From: an uncultured Methylococcaceae bacterium
GTDB taxonomy: Bacteria > Pseudomonadota > Gammaproteobacteria > Methylococcales > Methylococcaceae
Assembly: GCA_903857165.1 (NCBI GenBank)
Contig: CAIODU010000017.1
Coordinates: forward strand, 1 to 38,267
DNA: 38,267 bases
Direction of reading: 5' to 3'
The notes under the pieces were generated by a model. It saw only the letters and a program-made list of their open reading frames with translations. It searched no databases and was not told where the DNA came from. Shown in pieces: positions 1 through 9,661 of this stretch (positions are counted from its first letter, which is position 1; every line of letters begins with the position of its first letter). Both the position numbers and the translations under genes were made by a program.

Positions 1-9
1 AAGTTAAGC

Positions 10-110
10 CGTCATACCGGCATGGACCGCCGGTATCCAGATTGCAGGGACGCCCCCAAGCCCGCGCCATCCCTGGAGCCTGGGTTCCGGCGGTCCATGC
101 CGGAACGACG
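10..110. repeat. Paired REP-type palindromes (inverted pair)
   Basis: Two short hairpins face each other. The left stem is ATACCGGC (14-21) with GCCGGTAT (29-36). The right stem is GTTCCGGC (84-91) with GCCGGAAC (99-106). Each has a 7-nt loop. The flanks are also inverted copies, about 38 nt per arm. The outer stem base pairs differ between the two hairpins but still pair. This is the common arrangement of REP/BIME elements in gammaproteobacteria. A relative lies at 30033-30148. Confidence 0.75.
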
Positions 111-171
111 ATGTTTTGTTAACTTAATGGCAGTGACGGGGACCGTGGGAACGATCAAAAGATTAAGACAT

Positions 172-232
172 GGAACGCCAAGCCCCAGCTTGGCATCAGG
201 GAATGACGTGCCAAGCCGGGGCTTGGCGTTCC
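172..232. repeat. 24-bp inverted repeat, long hairpin upstream of PEP-CTERM gene
   Basis: The left arm (172-195) and right arm (209-232) are reverse complements with one mismatch, separated by 13 nt. The hairpin ends 32 bp before the start codon at 265, so it lies in the probable leader or promoter region of that gene. There is no T tract on the plus side, so a terminator role is doubtful. It may be another dispersed repeat type. Confidence 0.7.
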
Positions 233-264
233 GTAAGAAAACGATTATTTAAAGAGAAAAACAC

Positions 265-924
265 ATGAAAAATTTGCATAGACTTTGTTTGATAACCCTG
301 CTTGCCGCCGTCAACCCGGCTTGGGCAGGTCACCTCAGCTACAACTTCAACTTCTCCGGGTCAGCCTTTACCGATTCGCCCAACAACGCGGTAGCCATTG
401 GAACCATCACCTTCGACGACACCAAGCTCAACAATCCGGGCCGCAACCTGTGGGACCCGAATAATTTATATGGCGGGTACGGGACACCCACCGCTGGGCT
501 AGTCACGGCATTAAGCGTCACCGTCACCGGCTCGACCGGGGGCAACGGCACCTTTGGCCTGGCAGACTTTGATGCCGTGCTATTTGACACGTCTTTATTG
601 GCACTCGATTTAAGACGGCAATTGATAGGGCAACCCACGTCCAGCCCCAATGGCAAGACTTGGGGGCAGGACGACCCGATCATCCCATTAACCAATCCCC
701 CCGCATTTTCCACGGGCGACTTCCAACTCTTCGCCAAATCCAGCAGTGCCGCGCCCTTTGGCATTTATCCGTTCCAAGTCGGTACCAATGGTGGAAACGA
801 CGATGGGATGCAATTGGTTTCCTTTGCACCGACTGGCAATGTGCCAGAACCCGGCACATTCGCCTTGTTCGGCTGGGGGTTGGCGGCGATGGGATGGGCG
901 CGGAGATTCGCCAGGCTGAAGTAG
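265..924 (+). CDS. PEP-CTERM sorting domain protein
   Basis: This 219-residue exported protein starts at ATG 265 behind a purine-rich AAAGAGAAAAA. Residues 1-21 form a signal peptide (basic start, hydrophobic LITLLAAV, cleavage near AWA). The body is rich in Gly, Thr, Asn and Ser, with no recognised enzymatic motif. The C terminus carries VPEPGTFALFG, a hydrophobic stretch and a basic tail (ARRFARLK), the tripartite PEP-CTERM signal recognised by exosortase. Known members are processed at the membrane and are often surface or biofilm-matrix proteins. No exosortase gene lies in this window, so the sorting enzyme must be elsewhere. The function of the body is unknown. Confidence 0.85.
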   Translation: MKNLHRLCLITLLAAVNPAWAGHLSYNFNFSGSAFTDSPNNAVAIGTITFDDTKLNNPGRNLWDPNNLYGGYGTPTAGLVTALSVTVTGSTGGNGTFGLADFDAVLFDTSLLALDLRRQLIGQPTSSPNGKTWGQDDPIIPLTNPPAFSTGDFQLFAKSSSAAPFGIYPFQVGTNGGNDDGMQLVSFAPTGNVPEPGTFALFGWGLAAMGWARRFARLK

Positions 925-1100
925 GCCGTGGTAGGTGAAAAGGCGTGACGGGGTTTGTAAGCCCGTCGCTAAGGTTTTGTACGAGGCCACGGCAACGACA
1001 CGGCAGCAAACGTTACGGACAGGAAGACCTATCCCCCCCGGATTTAGCCAGCGTAGCCCAGTTGGAGCGAAGCGGAATCCGGGAGGGATGGATTCGGATA

Positions 1101-1262
1101 AGGTGATTCCTGAGAAAGAACATCCCATCAAGAATCCGATCCGTAGGCAAAAAATAGAGTCCACGAAAGGCACGAAAAACACGAACAAAAGCATGTCTTA
1201 TTCGTGCCTTTCGTGTTTTTCGTGGACGATTCTTTTGGTGGGTTCATTATTGGAAATCACCT
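1101..1262. mobile_element. MITE-like element, copy A (162 bp)
   Basis: The element starts AGGTGATTCC and ends GGAAATCACCT, giving terminal inverted repeats of about 10 bp. Its middle is a large palindrome built from CACGAAAGG/CACGAAAAA units, facing their complement around a short loop. A second copy of the same length lies at 12743-12904 and differs at about 7 positions. Neither copy encodes a transposase, so any movement would need an enzyme supplied elsewhere. Target-site duplications could not be defined with certainty. The copy sits between two inverted copies of another 32-nt repeat. Confidence 0.75.
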
Positions 1263-1312
1263 AACCCGGATTACACCTCGTTCCATCCGGGCTACGGCAC
1301 AAATTTACGCTG

Positions 1313-1341
1313 AAAAAAAAGGCCGCTTTCGCGGCCTTTTT
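1313..1341 (-). terminator. Rho-independent terminator of the sec operon (possibly bidirectional)
   Basis: A perfect stem GGCCGC (1321-1326) / GCGGCC (1331-1336) has a TTTC loop. Read on the minus strand it is followed by eight T residues, a strong intrinsic terminator 25 bp after the secF stop. On the plus strand five T residues follow the stem, so it may also stop transcription from the left. Confidence 0.9.
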
Positions 1342-1366
1342 CATTTGACGGTCAATTATTTCTTTT

Positions 1367-2350
1367 TCAAGGCCGGTTGTCCGCTGCCGCACCTTCCTTC
1401 TCCGGCTGCATCAAGTCCATACGGCTAACACCGAGTTTGAGCGCGAGGGCGCTGGCAACATAAATGGACGAATAAGTACCCACGACGATGCCGACAATCA
1501 GCGCGAGGGCAAAGTTGTGGATGATCTGCCCGCCGAAGAAGGCCATTGCCAGCACCGACAGCAGTGTCAGGAACGAAGTCATCAGGGTTCGGCTCAAGGT
1601 CTCGTTGATGGAGATGTTCATCACCTCGCTCACTTCGCCCCGGCGCAGCTTGCGGAAGTTTTCACGGATGCGGTCGAATACGACAATGGTATCGTTCAGC
1701 GAGTAACCCATGATGGTCAGCACGGCGGCCAACACGCTGAGGTCAAACTCCAATTGCAAGACTGAGAAAAACCCCAAGATCATCACTACGTCATGCAGGG
1801 TGGCGAGAATCGCGCCCAAGGCGAAGCGGTATTCGAAACGCAGTGCGACGTAAATCAAAATGCCGATGGAGGCGTACAACAAGGCGAGTCCGCTGTCCGT
1901 CACCAAATCGTCGCCGACTTGCGGCCCGACGAATTCGATGCGGTGCAGTTCCGCCGTGTTGGCCGTGTCCTTGTTGAGGATTCCCATCACACGGGTTTTC
2001 AGATCGCTGCCGACCACCCCCTGTTGCGGGGCCAGGCGGATCAACACGTCGCGGGTGCTGCCGAACTGCTGCACCATGGGGCTGTTGAATCCGTCCGCTT
2101 CCAAATTCAGGCGAATCTGATTCACGTCGGCGGGCCCTTGGTACTTGACTTCGACGACAGTCCCGCCGGTGAAGTCGATGGCAAAGTTAAGACCCCTAAC
2201 CCCCAAGGAGACCAATGCGGCGATGCTTAGGATAATCGATGCCCATACCGCAATATGGCGCTTGCCAAGGAAGTCGATCTTATACAACCGGGGCGGTGCT
2301 TCTTTTGTAGGCGTGTTCAGCTTGGTGTTTGCATTCATGTTGTTCCCCAT
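1367..2350 (-). CDS. secF: Protein translocase subunit SecF
   Basis: SecF partners SecD in the inner membrane and uses the proton-motive force to help pull Sec substrates into the periplasm. The 327-residue product has a first membrane helix near 33-50, then FAIDFTGGT (56-64), a periplasmic domain to about 150, and five more helices. The conserved DTIVVFDRIREN lies at about 220-231. The secD stop and the ATG at 2350 share a base (TGATG), which suggests coupling. An internal ATG at 2338 has a better ribosome site (GGGGAA, short spacing) and would remove four residues. It is the last gene before the terminator. Identity is secure; only the start is uncertain. Confidence 0.97.
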   Translation of the reverse strand: MGNNMNANTKLNTPTKEAPPRLYKIDFLGKRHIAVWASIILSIAALVSLGVRGLNFAIDFTGGTVVEVKYQGPADVNQIRLNLEADGFNSPMVQQFGSTRDVLIRLAPQQGVVGSDLKTRVMGILNKDTANTAELHRIEFVGPQVGDDLVTDSGLALLYASIGILIYVALRFEYRFALGAILATLHDVVMILGFFSVLQLEFDLSVLAAVLTIMGYSLNDTIVVFDRIRENFRKLRRGEVSEVMNISINETLSRTLMTSFLTLLSVLAMAFFGGQIIHNFALALIVGIVVGTYSSIYVASALALKLGVSRMDLMQPEKEGAAADNRP

Positions 2351-4194
2351 CAGATCCAGAGTTTGACGCCGCGTTTTTCGCCGTACATCCAGTTGACCAT
2401 CATCCGGGTGCAGGTCACTGCGGTGAACAGTGAGGTGATAATGCCGATGGTCAGGGTGACGGCAAAGCCTTTGACCGGGCCAGAACCGATTCCGAACAGC
2501 ATGACGGCTGCCAACAGGTTAGTGATATGGGAGTCGAAAATAGTCGCAAACGCCCTATCGAAGCCCGCATAAATCGCCGCTTGTGGCGAGATGCCATTGC
2601 GTAGTTCCTCCTTGATGCGTTCGTAGATCAACACGTTGGCATCCACCGCCATGCCTACCGTAAGGGTGAAACCGGCGATGCCGGGCAAGGTCAGGGTGGC
2701 TTGGAATGACGACAAGATCGCCATAATCAAAGCCATGTTAAATATTAGGGTGAGGTTGGCGATGATGCCGAACACTTTGTAGTAAGCCAACACCACGATG
2801 GCGACCAGCGCGAAACCAATGATGAACGAGCGTTCGCCCTGGGCGATGTTTTCCTTACCCAAGCTGGGTCCCACCGTGCGTTCCTCGACGATGTCCATCG
2901 GTGCGGCCAAGGCACCCGCACGCAATAACAGAGACAAATTGCGGGCTTCTTCCGTGGTATCCAATCCTGTGATTTGGAAACGCTTGCTGAAGCGGTCACG
3001 GATGGTGGCAACGTTGATGACCTCTTCAACCTTCCTCTTGGTGGTAACCTTCTGGCCTTTGACCTCCTTGGTTTCGCTCTTGTTTTCGATGAACACCACC
3101 GCCATGGCCTTGCCGATGTTCTCTTTCGTGGTGTCGGCCATTTTCTTGGCACCGATGCCGTTCAGACTGATGAATACGGCGGGGGAGCCGGATTGCTGGT
3201 CAAGCCCAGAGTTGGCATCGACCACTTGATCCCCGGTGACAATGATTTTGCGCTGCAATAGCAGGGGCCTGCCAGCGCGGTCATTGTAAAGCTTGGCACC
3301 CAAGGGAGCCTTGCCGTCAGGGCCAATGACGTGTTCGCTATCCACCAACCGAAATTCCAAGGTCGCAGTGGCGCCGAGGATTTCCTTGGCGCGGGCAGTA
3401 TCCTGCACACCGGGCAATTGGACCACGATGCGGTCTTCGCCCTGCTGCTGGATGACCGGTTCGGCGACTCCCAGTTCGTTGACGCGATTACGGAGGATGG
3501 TAATATTTTGGGCAACGGCGAATTTACGCACATCACGGATTTCCTGTTCCGAAATGTTCGCCACAATGGTCAAATCTTTATCCAGTACATTCAGAATTAA
3601 ACCACGGATTTCCTTCTTAATGACATCGTGTCCTTGGGCCAGTGTCTGGGCATCCTGAAATTTGACCACAATCGTTGCCTTGTCGCGTTCCACCGACAGA
3701 TAGCGGATTTTGCTTTCCCTTAGGTTGGTGCGTATATCTTCGGCGTAACGATCCTGGGCTTGGCTTACCGCCGCATCCATATCCACCTGAAGCATGAAAT
3801 GCACACCGCCACGCAAATCAAGCCCGAGGTACATGGGCTTGGCACCAATGGCCCTTAACCAACCCGGCGTGGCCGGAGCGAGGTTGAGCGCCACGCTGTA
3901 GTTATTGCCCATGTTCGCCTTGAGCAACTCATCGGCCTTGATCTGGGTGTCGGTATCGTTAAAGCGGATCAATATCCGCTTGTCATTCAGTTCAGATGCT
4001 TTCACCTTCAAGCCATTGTCGCCAAGCAATTTCTCAATCTGAAGCTGAACGCTCTGATCGATTTTGGCGTTACGGCTAGGGGATAGCTGGACGGATGGAT
4101 CCTCGCCATAGAAATTGGGCAACGAATAAATAATCCCAAAAGCTAACACAGTCAGGATCAACACATTTACCCAAACGGGATAGCGGTTGCGCAT
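2350..4194 (-). CDS. secD: Protein translocase subunit SecD
   Basis: This large subunit of the SecDF complex is 614 residues long, normal for proteobacteria. It has one N-terminal helix (about 7-25) and a long periplasmic region with the P1-type domains, including YLGLDLRGGVHF. The C-terminal half has five membrane helices with the signature MAVDANVLIYERIKEE at about 515-530, which holds the conserved Asp used in proton coupling. The ATG at 4194 follows a short 78-bp spacer after yajC. The order yajC-secD-secF is the standard operon. Confidence 0.97.
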   Translation of the reverse strand: MRNRYPVWVNVLILTVLAFGIIYSLPNFYGEDPSVQLSPSRNAKIDQSVQLQIEKLLGDNGLKVKASELNDKRILIRFNDTDTQIKADELLKANMGNNYSVALNLAPATPGWLRAIGAKPMYLGLDLRGGVHFMLQVDMDAAVSQAQDRYAEDIRTNLRESKIRYLSVERDKATIVVKFQDAQTLAQGHDVIKKEIRGLILNVLDKDLTIVANISEQEIRDVRKFAVAQNITILRNRVNELGVAEPVIQQQGEDRIVVQLPGVQDTARAKEILGATATLEFRLVDSEHVIGPDGKAPLGAKLYNDRAGRPLLLQRKIIVTGDQVVDANSGLDQQSGSPAVFISLNGIGAKKMADTTKENIGKAMAVVFIENKSETKEVKGQKVTTKRKVEEVINVATIRDRFSKRFQITGLDTTEEARNLSLLLRAGALAAPMDIVEERTVGPSLGKENIAQGERSFIIGFALVAIVVLAYYKVFGIIANLTLIFNMALIMAILSSFQATLTLPGIAGFTLTVGMAVDANVLIYERIKEELRNGISPQAAIYAGFDRAFATIFDSHITNLLAAVMLFGIGSGPVKGFAVTLTIGIITSLFTAVTCTRMMVNWMYGEKRGVKLWI

Positions 4195-4272
4195 AGTTAA
4201 CAGCCTGTCTCATCGTTTCTAAAAATAAGGTGCCCGTCTAATGGGGCAAGTGGGGGGAGCGGGGCCTTGAGG

Positions 4273-4620
4273 CTATTTTTCGGTTTTCTTTCTAGCCTTG
4301 TAGGTACCCTTGGGCATCAGTTGAGTGACCGAGTGCTTTTGTACACTGATATTTATATTCTCATAAATTTCCAACAGGACGAAATTGTCATCGACTTCGA
4401 CAATCCGTCCCAAAATGCCCCCGCTCGTGACCACTTCGGCACCCTTGTTAAGGGATTGCAGAAGCTTTTTCTGCTCCTTGTTGCGCCGCAACTGGGGGAG
4501 GAAAACCAAGAAAAACAAAGCCACCCCAATCAACAAGAAAAAGACGACATCGGAAATGGGGGCTACCCCCGGTGAAACCACGCCTTCGGCGGCAAACGCA
4601 TCGGAAACGAAGAAGCTCAT
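4273..4620 (-). CDS. yajC: Preprotein translocase subunit YajC
   Basis: YajC is a small single-span inner-membrane protein that associates with SecDF and SecYEG. The 115-residue product has a hydrophobic helix at about 25-44 (VVFFLLIGVALFFLVFLPQ), then a basic and soluble domain. In that domain are GAEVVTSGGILGRIVEVDD and EIYENINISVQK, the family hallmarks. The N-terminal extension before the helix is Ala/Gly/Pro-rich, as in many gammaproteobacterial homologues. It lies between tgt and secD in the classic order. Confidence 0.95.
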   Translation of the reverse strand: MSFFVSDAFAAEGVVSPGVAPISDVVFFLLIGVALFFLVFLPQLRRNKEQKKLLQSLNKGAEVVTSGGILGRIVEVDDNFVLLEIYENINISVQKHSVTQLMPKGTYKARKKTEK

Positions 4621-4662
4621 TGTTCAACCTCTACTCATACACAAATTTAAAATCAGCCATTA

Positions 4663-5820
<1,158 letters not shown>

Positions 5821-5841
5821 TCATCACGAGCCTTTTCATCA

Positions 5842-6072
5842 ATGGTCAAAAAAACCGTCCTTTTCGAGGAGTCACTTGCTGAATTGGAGCAACTGGTGGA
5901 GCGCATGGAACAGGGCAACTTAAGCTTGGAGGAATCGCTCAAGTTGTTTGAGCGGGGTGTGCAATTGACCCGTTCCTGCCAAAAAGCACTGAAGGAAGCC
6001 GAGCAAAAGGTGCATGTCCTCCTAGAAGAAAACGGTGAACCCACTATACAGCCTTTTACCGATGAACCCTGA
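5842..6072 (+). CDS. xseB: Exodeoxyribonuclease VII small subunit
   Basis: XseB is the small helical subunit that binds the XseA catalytic subunit in multiple copies to form exonuclease VII, which degrades single-stranded DNA. Starting at ATG 5842 ([10 protein letters not shown]) gives 76 residues, the usual size. The family core is seen as [36 protein letters not shown] and LKEAEQKV. The upstream in-frame ATG at 5770 would overlap tgt and add an unconserved leader. The 3' end overlaps ispA by 11 bp, the common xseB-ispA-dxs arrangement. xseA is not in the window. Confidence 0.93.
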   Translation: MVKKTVLFEESLAELEQLVERMEQGNLSLEESLKLFERGVQLTRSCQKALKEAEQKVHVLLEENGEPTIQPFTDEP

Positions 6073-6964
6073 ACATTCCCTTAAAGATTTCATGAGTGCT
6101 TGCCAAGCCCGAGCCGAAGCTGCTTTGGACGCGAGGTTGCCGGTCACGGCCAAGATTCCCGAACGCCTGCACCGGGCCATGCGTTATTCCACTTTAGGGG
6201 GTGGCAAGCGCTTGCGGCCGCTGTTGACCTACGCCACCGGCCATGCCCTCGGCCTGCCTATGGACATTCTCGACGGGCCGGCCTGTGCGGTTGAATTCAC
6301 CCATGTCTATTCGCTAATCCACGACGACCTGCCTGCCATGGATGACGACGACTTGCGCCGGGGCAAGCCGACCTGCCACAAGGCATTCGACGAGGCGATG
6401 GCAATCTTGGCCGGTGACGGTTTGCAAACGCTCGCCTTCCATGTCCTCGCCTGCGACCCGACCATCCGCGTACCAGCGGAAAACCGCATTAAAATGATCG
6501 AGGCACTTGCCACGGCCTCAGGTTCTTGTGGAATGGTGGGCGGACAGGCGATTGATTTGGACTCGGTTGGCAAGGCTTTGGATTTGCCGGGCTTGGAGGC
6601 CATGCACATCCGCAAAACCGGGGCGTTGATCCGGGCCAGCGTGCGCTTGGCAGCATTGTCCAGTCCGGGGTTGGAGAAACAAACCTCCGACAAGTTGGAT
6701 CACTACGCCAAGTGCATCGGGCTCGCCTTTCAAATTCAGGACGACATTTTGGATGAGGAAGGCGACACCCAAACTTTGGGCAAGACCCAAGGCAAGGACC
6801 GGGATAATAACAAACCCACCTATCCCTCGTTGCTTGGGCTGTCAGGAGCCAAGGACAAGGCTGCCGACCTGCATGAACAGGCACTGGACAGTCTGACAGG
6901 CTTTGGCGACGAAGCCGATTATTTGCGTAAAATTTCATTGTTTATCGTACAACGCAAGAGTTGA
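6062..6964 (+). CDS. ispA: Farnesyl diphosphate synthase (geranyltranstransferase)
   Basis: IspA condenses DMAPP/GPP with IPP to make farnesyl diphosphate for quinones, undecaprenyl phosphate and hopanoids. ATG 6062 ([10 protein letters not shown]) gives 300 residues. The first Asp-rich motif is [14 protein letters not shown] (from residue 88) and the second is DDILD (227-231), followed by [12 protein letters not shown] binds diphosphate. The four-residue insert in the first motif is typical of bacterial FPP synthases. It is translationally coupled to xseB, and dxs follows after 221 bp. Confidence 0.95.
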   Translation: MNPEHSLKDFMSACQARAEAALDARLPVTAKIPERLHRAMRYSTLGGGKRLRPLLTYATGHALGLPMDILDGPACAVEFTHVYSLIHDDLPAMDDDDLRRGKPTCHKAFDEAMAILAGDGLQTLAFHVLACDPTIRVPAENRIKMIEALATASGSCGMVGGQAIDLDSVGKALDLPGLEAMHIRKTGALIRASVRLAALSSPGLEKQTSDKLDHYAKCIGLAFQIQDDILDEEGDTQTLGKTQGKDRDNNKPTYPSLLGLSGAKDKAADLHEQALDSLTGFGDEADYLRKISLFIVQRKS

Positions 6965-7185
6965 TGCAAACCCACGGGGAAACCCAAAAAGATTGGTTTG
7001 CTTCGGGCAAGTGCAATCGGACTGTGGGACGGTAAACAGTACAAGCAATTACAGTGGTCAATCTTTCCTTGAAACCAGTCCACCAAAGTTTCATAATTGG
7101 CTCTGTAATAATTTATAAATCAAGATAATCGGCTTTTACCAGCGTTGGCGCGAAAGTCGAATCCCCGTTACGGAATGCCAATCTA

Positions 7186-9069
7186 ATGAGCGAATCCAAC
7201 ACTTTTTCACTATTGCAAGGAATAAATAGCCCAGCCGACCTGCGCCGACTGCCCGAGGATAAGTTGCCGAAATTGGCGGAGGAAATCAGAGCGTATCTGC
7301 TGGACAGCGTCAGCCAATCCGGTGGCCATCTGGCGGCGGGTTTGGGGACTGTCGAACTGACCATCGCCTTGCATTATGTCTTCAAAACCCCCGACGACAA
7401 GCTGGTGTGGGATGTCGGCCATCAGGCGTATCCCCACAAGATAATCACCGGCAGGCGGGACGGCATGTCCACCATCCGCAAAAAAGACGGTGTATCGGCA
7501 TTTCCATCGCGGGATGAAAGCGAATATGACACCTTTGGCGTCGGCCATTCCAGCACTTCCATCAGCGCGGCCTTGGGCATGGCCATCGCGGCATCCCAGA
7601 ACAATAGCAACCGTCAAGCCGTCGCCATCATTGGCGACGGCGGGCTGACCGGCGGCATGGCCTTCGAGGCGATGAACCATGCCGGCGCTTTGGATGCCAA
7701 CCTGTTGGTCATTCTGAACGACAACGAGATGTCCATCTCGCCGAATGTCGGTGCGCTCAACAACTACCTCGCCAAGATTTTATCCAGCAAGTTTTATTCA
7801 AGCGTCCGCGAGGGCAGCAAGCAATTGCTCAACCGGAACATGCCGAGCGTCTGGCAACTGGCCCGCCGCGCCGAGGAACATATGAAAGGCATGATCGTGC
7901 CCGGAACCTTGTTCGAGGAACTGGGCTTCAACTACATCGGACCCATCGACGGCCATGACATCAAAATGCTGGTCAGCACCCTGCGCAACCTCCGTGGCAT
8001 TCGTGGCCCGCGTTTCTTGCATGTGGTCACACAGAAAGGCAAGGGCTATCTACCGGCGGAACTCGATCCGGTGGCCTACCACGGAGTTGGCGTTTTCGAT
8101 CCGAGCAAGGATCACCTGCCCAAAGCAAAACCCGGCAGTCCTTCCTACACCGAGGTGTTCGGTCAGTGGCTGTGCGACATGGCGGCGCTCGAACCCAAGC
8201 TACTAGGCATCACCCCGGCCATGCGTGAAGGCTCCGGCTTGGTGGCCTTCTCCGAGCAGTTCCCGACCCGTTATTTCGACGTGGGCATCGCCGAACAACA
8301 TGCGGTGACCGTCGCCGCTGGACAGGCATGTGAGGGCTTCTTGCCGGTCGTGGCGATTTATTCCACCTTCCTGCAACGGGCTTACGATCAGCTGATTCAC
8401 GATGTGGCGCTACAGAATCTTAATGTGCTGTTCGCCATTGACCGGGGCGGACTGGTAGGGCCGGACGGCCCGACCCATGCCGGCAGCTTTGACTATAGCT
8501 ATATGCGCTGCATCCCCAACTTGGTCATCATGGCCCCCGCCGACGAAAACGAATGTCGGCAGATGCTCTACACCGGATTCAAATACAACGGGCCAGCGTC
8601 CGTGCGCTACCCGCGTGGCAAAGGTCCGGGGGTGGAGGTCATTGAGGGGATGTCCGAACTGCCCATAGGCAAGGGTGAAATCAAACGCCAAGGCAAGGGG
8701 CTTGCGATTCTGGCTTTTGGCAGCATGGTCGCACCGGCTTTGATGGCGGGGGAAAAATTCGACGCCACTGTGGTTAACATGCGCTTCGTGAAGCCTTTGG
8801 ATGAAGAACTGATTTTGCACTTGGCCGAAAGCCACGCTTGCTTTGTCACCGTGGAGGAAAATGTGGTGGCGGGAGGCGCTGGCTCGGGGGTGAACGAATT
8901 CCTGATCGGCCACGGCCAGTTGCCGCCCATGCTGAACCTTGGGTTGCCCGACCATTTCGTCGCGCAAGGTTCCCGCGAAGAATGCCTGGGCGCTTGCGGA
9001 TTGGACACCGATGGCATCACCGCATCCATACAAGCGTTCCTGAATCGTCAAGCCGGGGCAAAACACTGA
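7186..9069 (+). CDS. dxs: 1-deoxy-D-xylulose-5-phosphate synthase
   Basis: Dxs is the first enzyme of the MEP isoprenoid pathway: pyruvate plus glyceraldehyde 3-phosphate gives DXP and CO2, using thiamine diphosphate. The 627-residue length is normal. Visible signatures are [11 protein letters not shown], the TPP/Mg motif GDGGLTGG (150-157) with the downstream [34 protein letters not shown] and [15 protein letters not shown]. The ATG at 7186 lacks a clear Shine-Dalgarno, but the protein N terminus aligns with the family. The 221-bp gap from ispA suggests that a separate promoter is possible. apt follows one base later. Confidence 0.97.
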   Translation: MSESNTFSLLQGINSPADLRRLPEDKLPKLAEEIRAYLLDSVSQSGGHLAAGLGTVELTIALHYVFKTPDDKLVWDVGHQAYPHKIITGRRDGMSTIRKKDGVSAFPSRDESEYDTFGVGHSSTSISAALGMAIAASQNNSNRQAVAIIGDGGLTGGMAFEAMNHAGALDANLLVILNDNEMSISPNVGALNNYLAKILSSKFYSSVREGSKQLLNRNMPSVWQLARRAEEHMKGMIVPGTLFEELGFNYIGPIDGHDIKMLVSTLRNLRGIRGPRFLHVVTQKGKGYLPAELDPVAYHGVGVFDPSKDHLPKAKPGSPSYTEVFGQWLCDMAALEPKLLGITPAMREGSGLVAFSEQFPTRYFDVGIAEQHAVTVAAGQACEGFLPVVAIYSTFLQRAYDQLIHDVALQNLNVLFAIDRGGLVGPDGPTHAGSFDYSYMRCIPNLVIMAPADENECRQMLYTGFKYNGPASVRYPRGKGPGVEVIEGMSELPIGKGEIKRQGKGLAILAFGSMVAPALMAGEKFDATVVNMRFVKPLDEELILHLAESHACFVTVEENVVAGGAGSGVNEFLIGHGQLPPMLNLGLPDHFVAQGSREECLGACGLDTDGITASIQAFLNRQAGAKH

Positions 9070-9070
9070 C

Positions 9071-9589
9071 ATGGAGCGGCTGAGGGCCAAGATTCGCGAT
9101 ATTCCCGATTTCCCCAAACCGGGCATCGTCTTCAAAGACATCACGCCACTGCTGCGTGACCCGGCCACTTTAATGCTGGCCGTCCATCAGCTTTTGCATC
9201 CTTTCTTAGGCGAGGAGATCACAGCAATCGCAGGCATTGAGGCCCGTGGTTTTATCTTCGGTGCCTTGGTGGCGCACGAATTGGGCCTAGGGTTCGTGCC
9301 GCTGCGCAAGCCGGGCAAGCTCCCTTACGATGTCCGTTCCATTGATTATGACTTGGAATACGGCTCCGCTGCACTGGAAGTGCATTTGGACGCAGTGGGC
9401 AAGGGGGACCGCGTACTCATCATCGACGACCTGCTTGCGACTGGCGGCACCGCCAAAGCCAGTTGCGAACTGGTTGAAAGCCTAGGTGCGGAAGTTGCCG
9501 CCTTGGCTTTCGTGGTCGAACTGGACTTTCTTAAGGGGCGTGAAAGGCTCGCACCCTACCCGATCCATTCACTACTGCATTATTATTGA
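9071..9589 (+). CDS. apt: Adenine phosphoribosyltransferase
   Basis: Apt salvages adenine with PRPP to AMP in the cytoplasm. The 172-residue protein starts MERLRAKIRDIPDFPKPGI and contains FKDITPLL, the adenine-side IEARGFIFG, LRKPGKLPY, and the PRPP loop VLIIDDLLATGGTAKA. All are standard for the family. It starts one base after the dxs stop, so the two are probably co-transcribed despite unrelated pathways. No terminator is evident in the 72 bp before the next gene. Confidence 0.97.
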   Translation: MERLRAKIRDIPDFPKPGIVFKDITPLLRDPATLMLAVHQLLHPFLGEEITAIAGIEARGFIFGALVAHELGLGFVPLRKPGKLPYDVRSIDYDLEYGSAALEVHLDAVGKGDRVLIIDDLLATGGTAKASCELVESLGAEVAALAFVVELDFLKGRERLAPYPIHSLLHYY

Positions 9590-9661
9590 CTGATAAAGCA
9601 AACAATCTGGCCAGACTGAGAATTGGCCGGTGTTCGTCCCCACTACACTGTCATACCCACA

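Larger units (their letters stand above)
925..1366. other. Repeat-filled intergenic region, no gene
   Basis: No convincing gene lies between the PEP-CTERM gene and secF. The stretch holds a small palindrome (947-967, GACGGGG...CCCGTC type, also at 18484-18504). It also has two inverted copies of a 32-nt repeat beginning CCCGGATT and ending GGGCTACG (1052-1083 on the minus strand and 1265-1296 on the plus strand; another copy is at 19832-19869). Between those two lies a 162-bp MITE-like element, and a terminator follows. Short ORFs here are repeat translations without coding features. Confidence 0.75.

Noticed and set aside
1099-1264. Target-site duplication for the MITE copies
   Set aside because: The flanking bases (TA/AA for copy A, TT/TAA for copy B) do not give an unambiguous duplication.
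6965-7185. Promoter for dxs in the 221-bp gap after ispA
   Set aside because: AT-rich hexamers are present, but none has both boxes at acceptable spacing, so no site is called.
8410-9168. Minus-strand 252-codon open frame opposite dxs and apt
   Set aside because: It lies antisense to two conserved genes and contains no recognisable domain.
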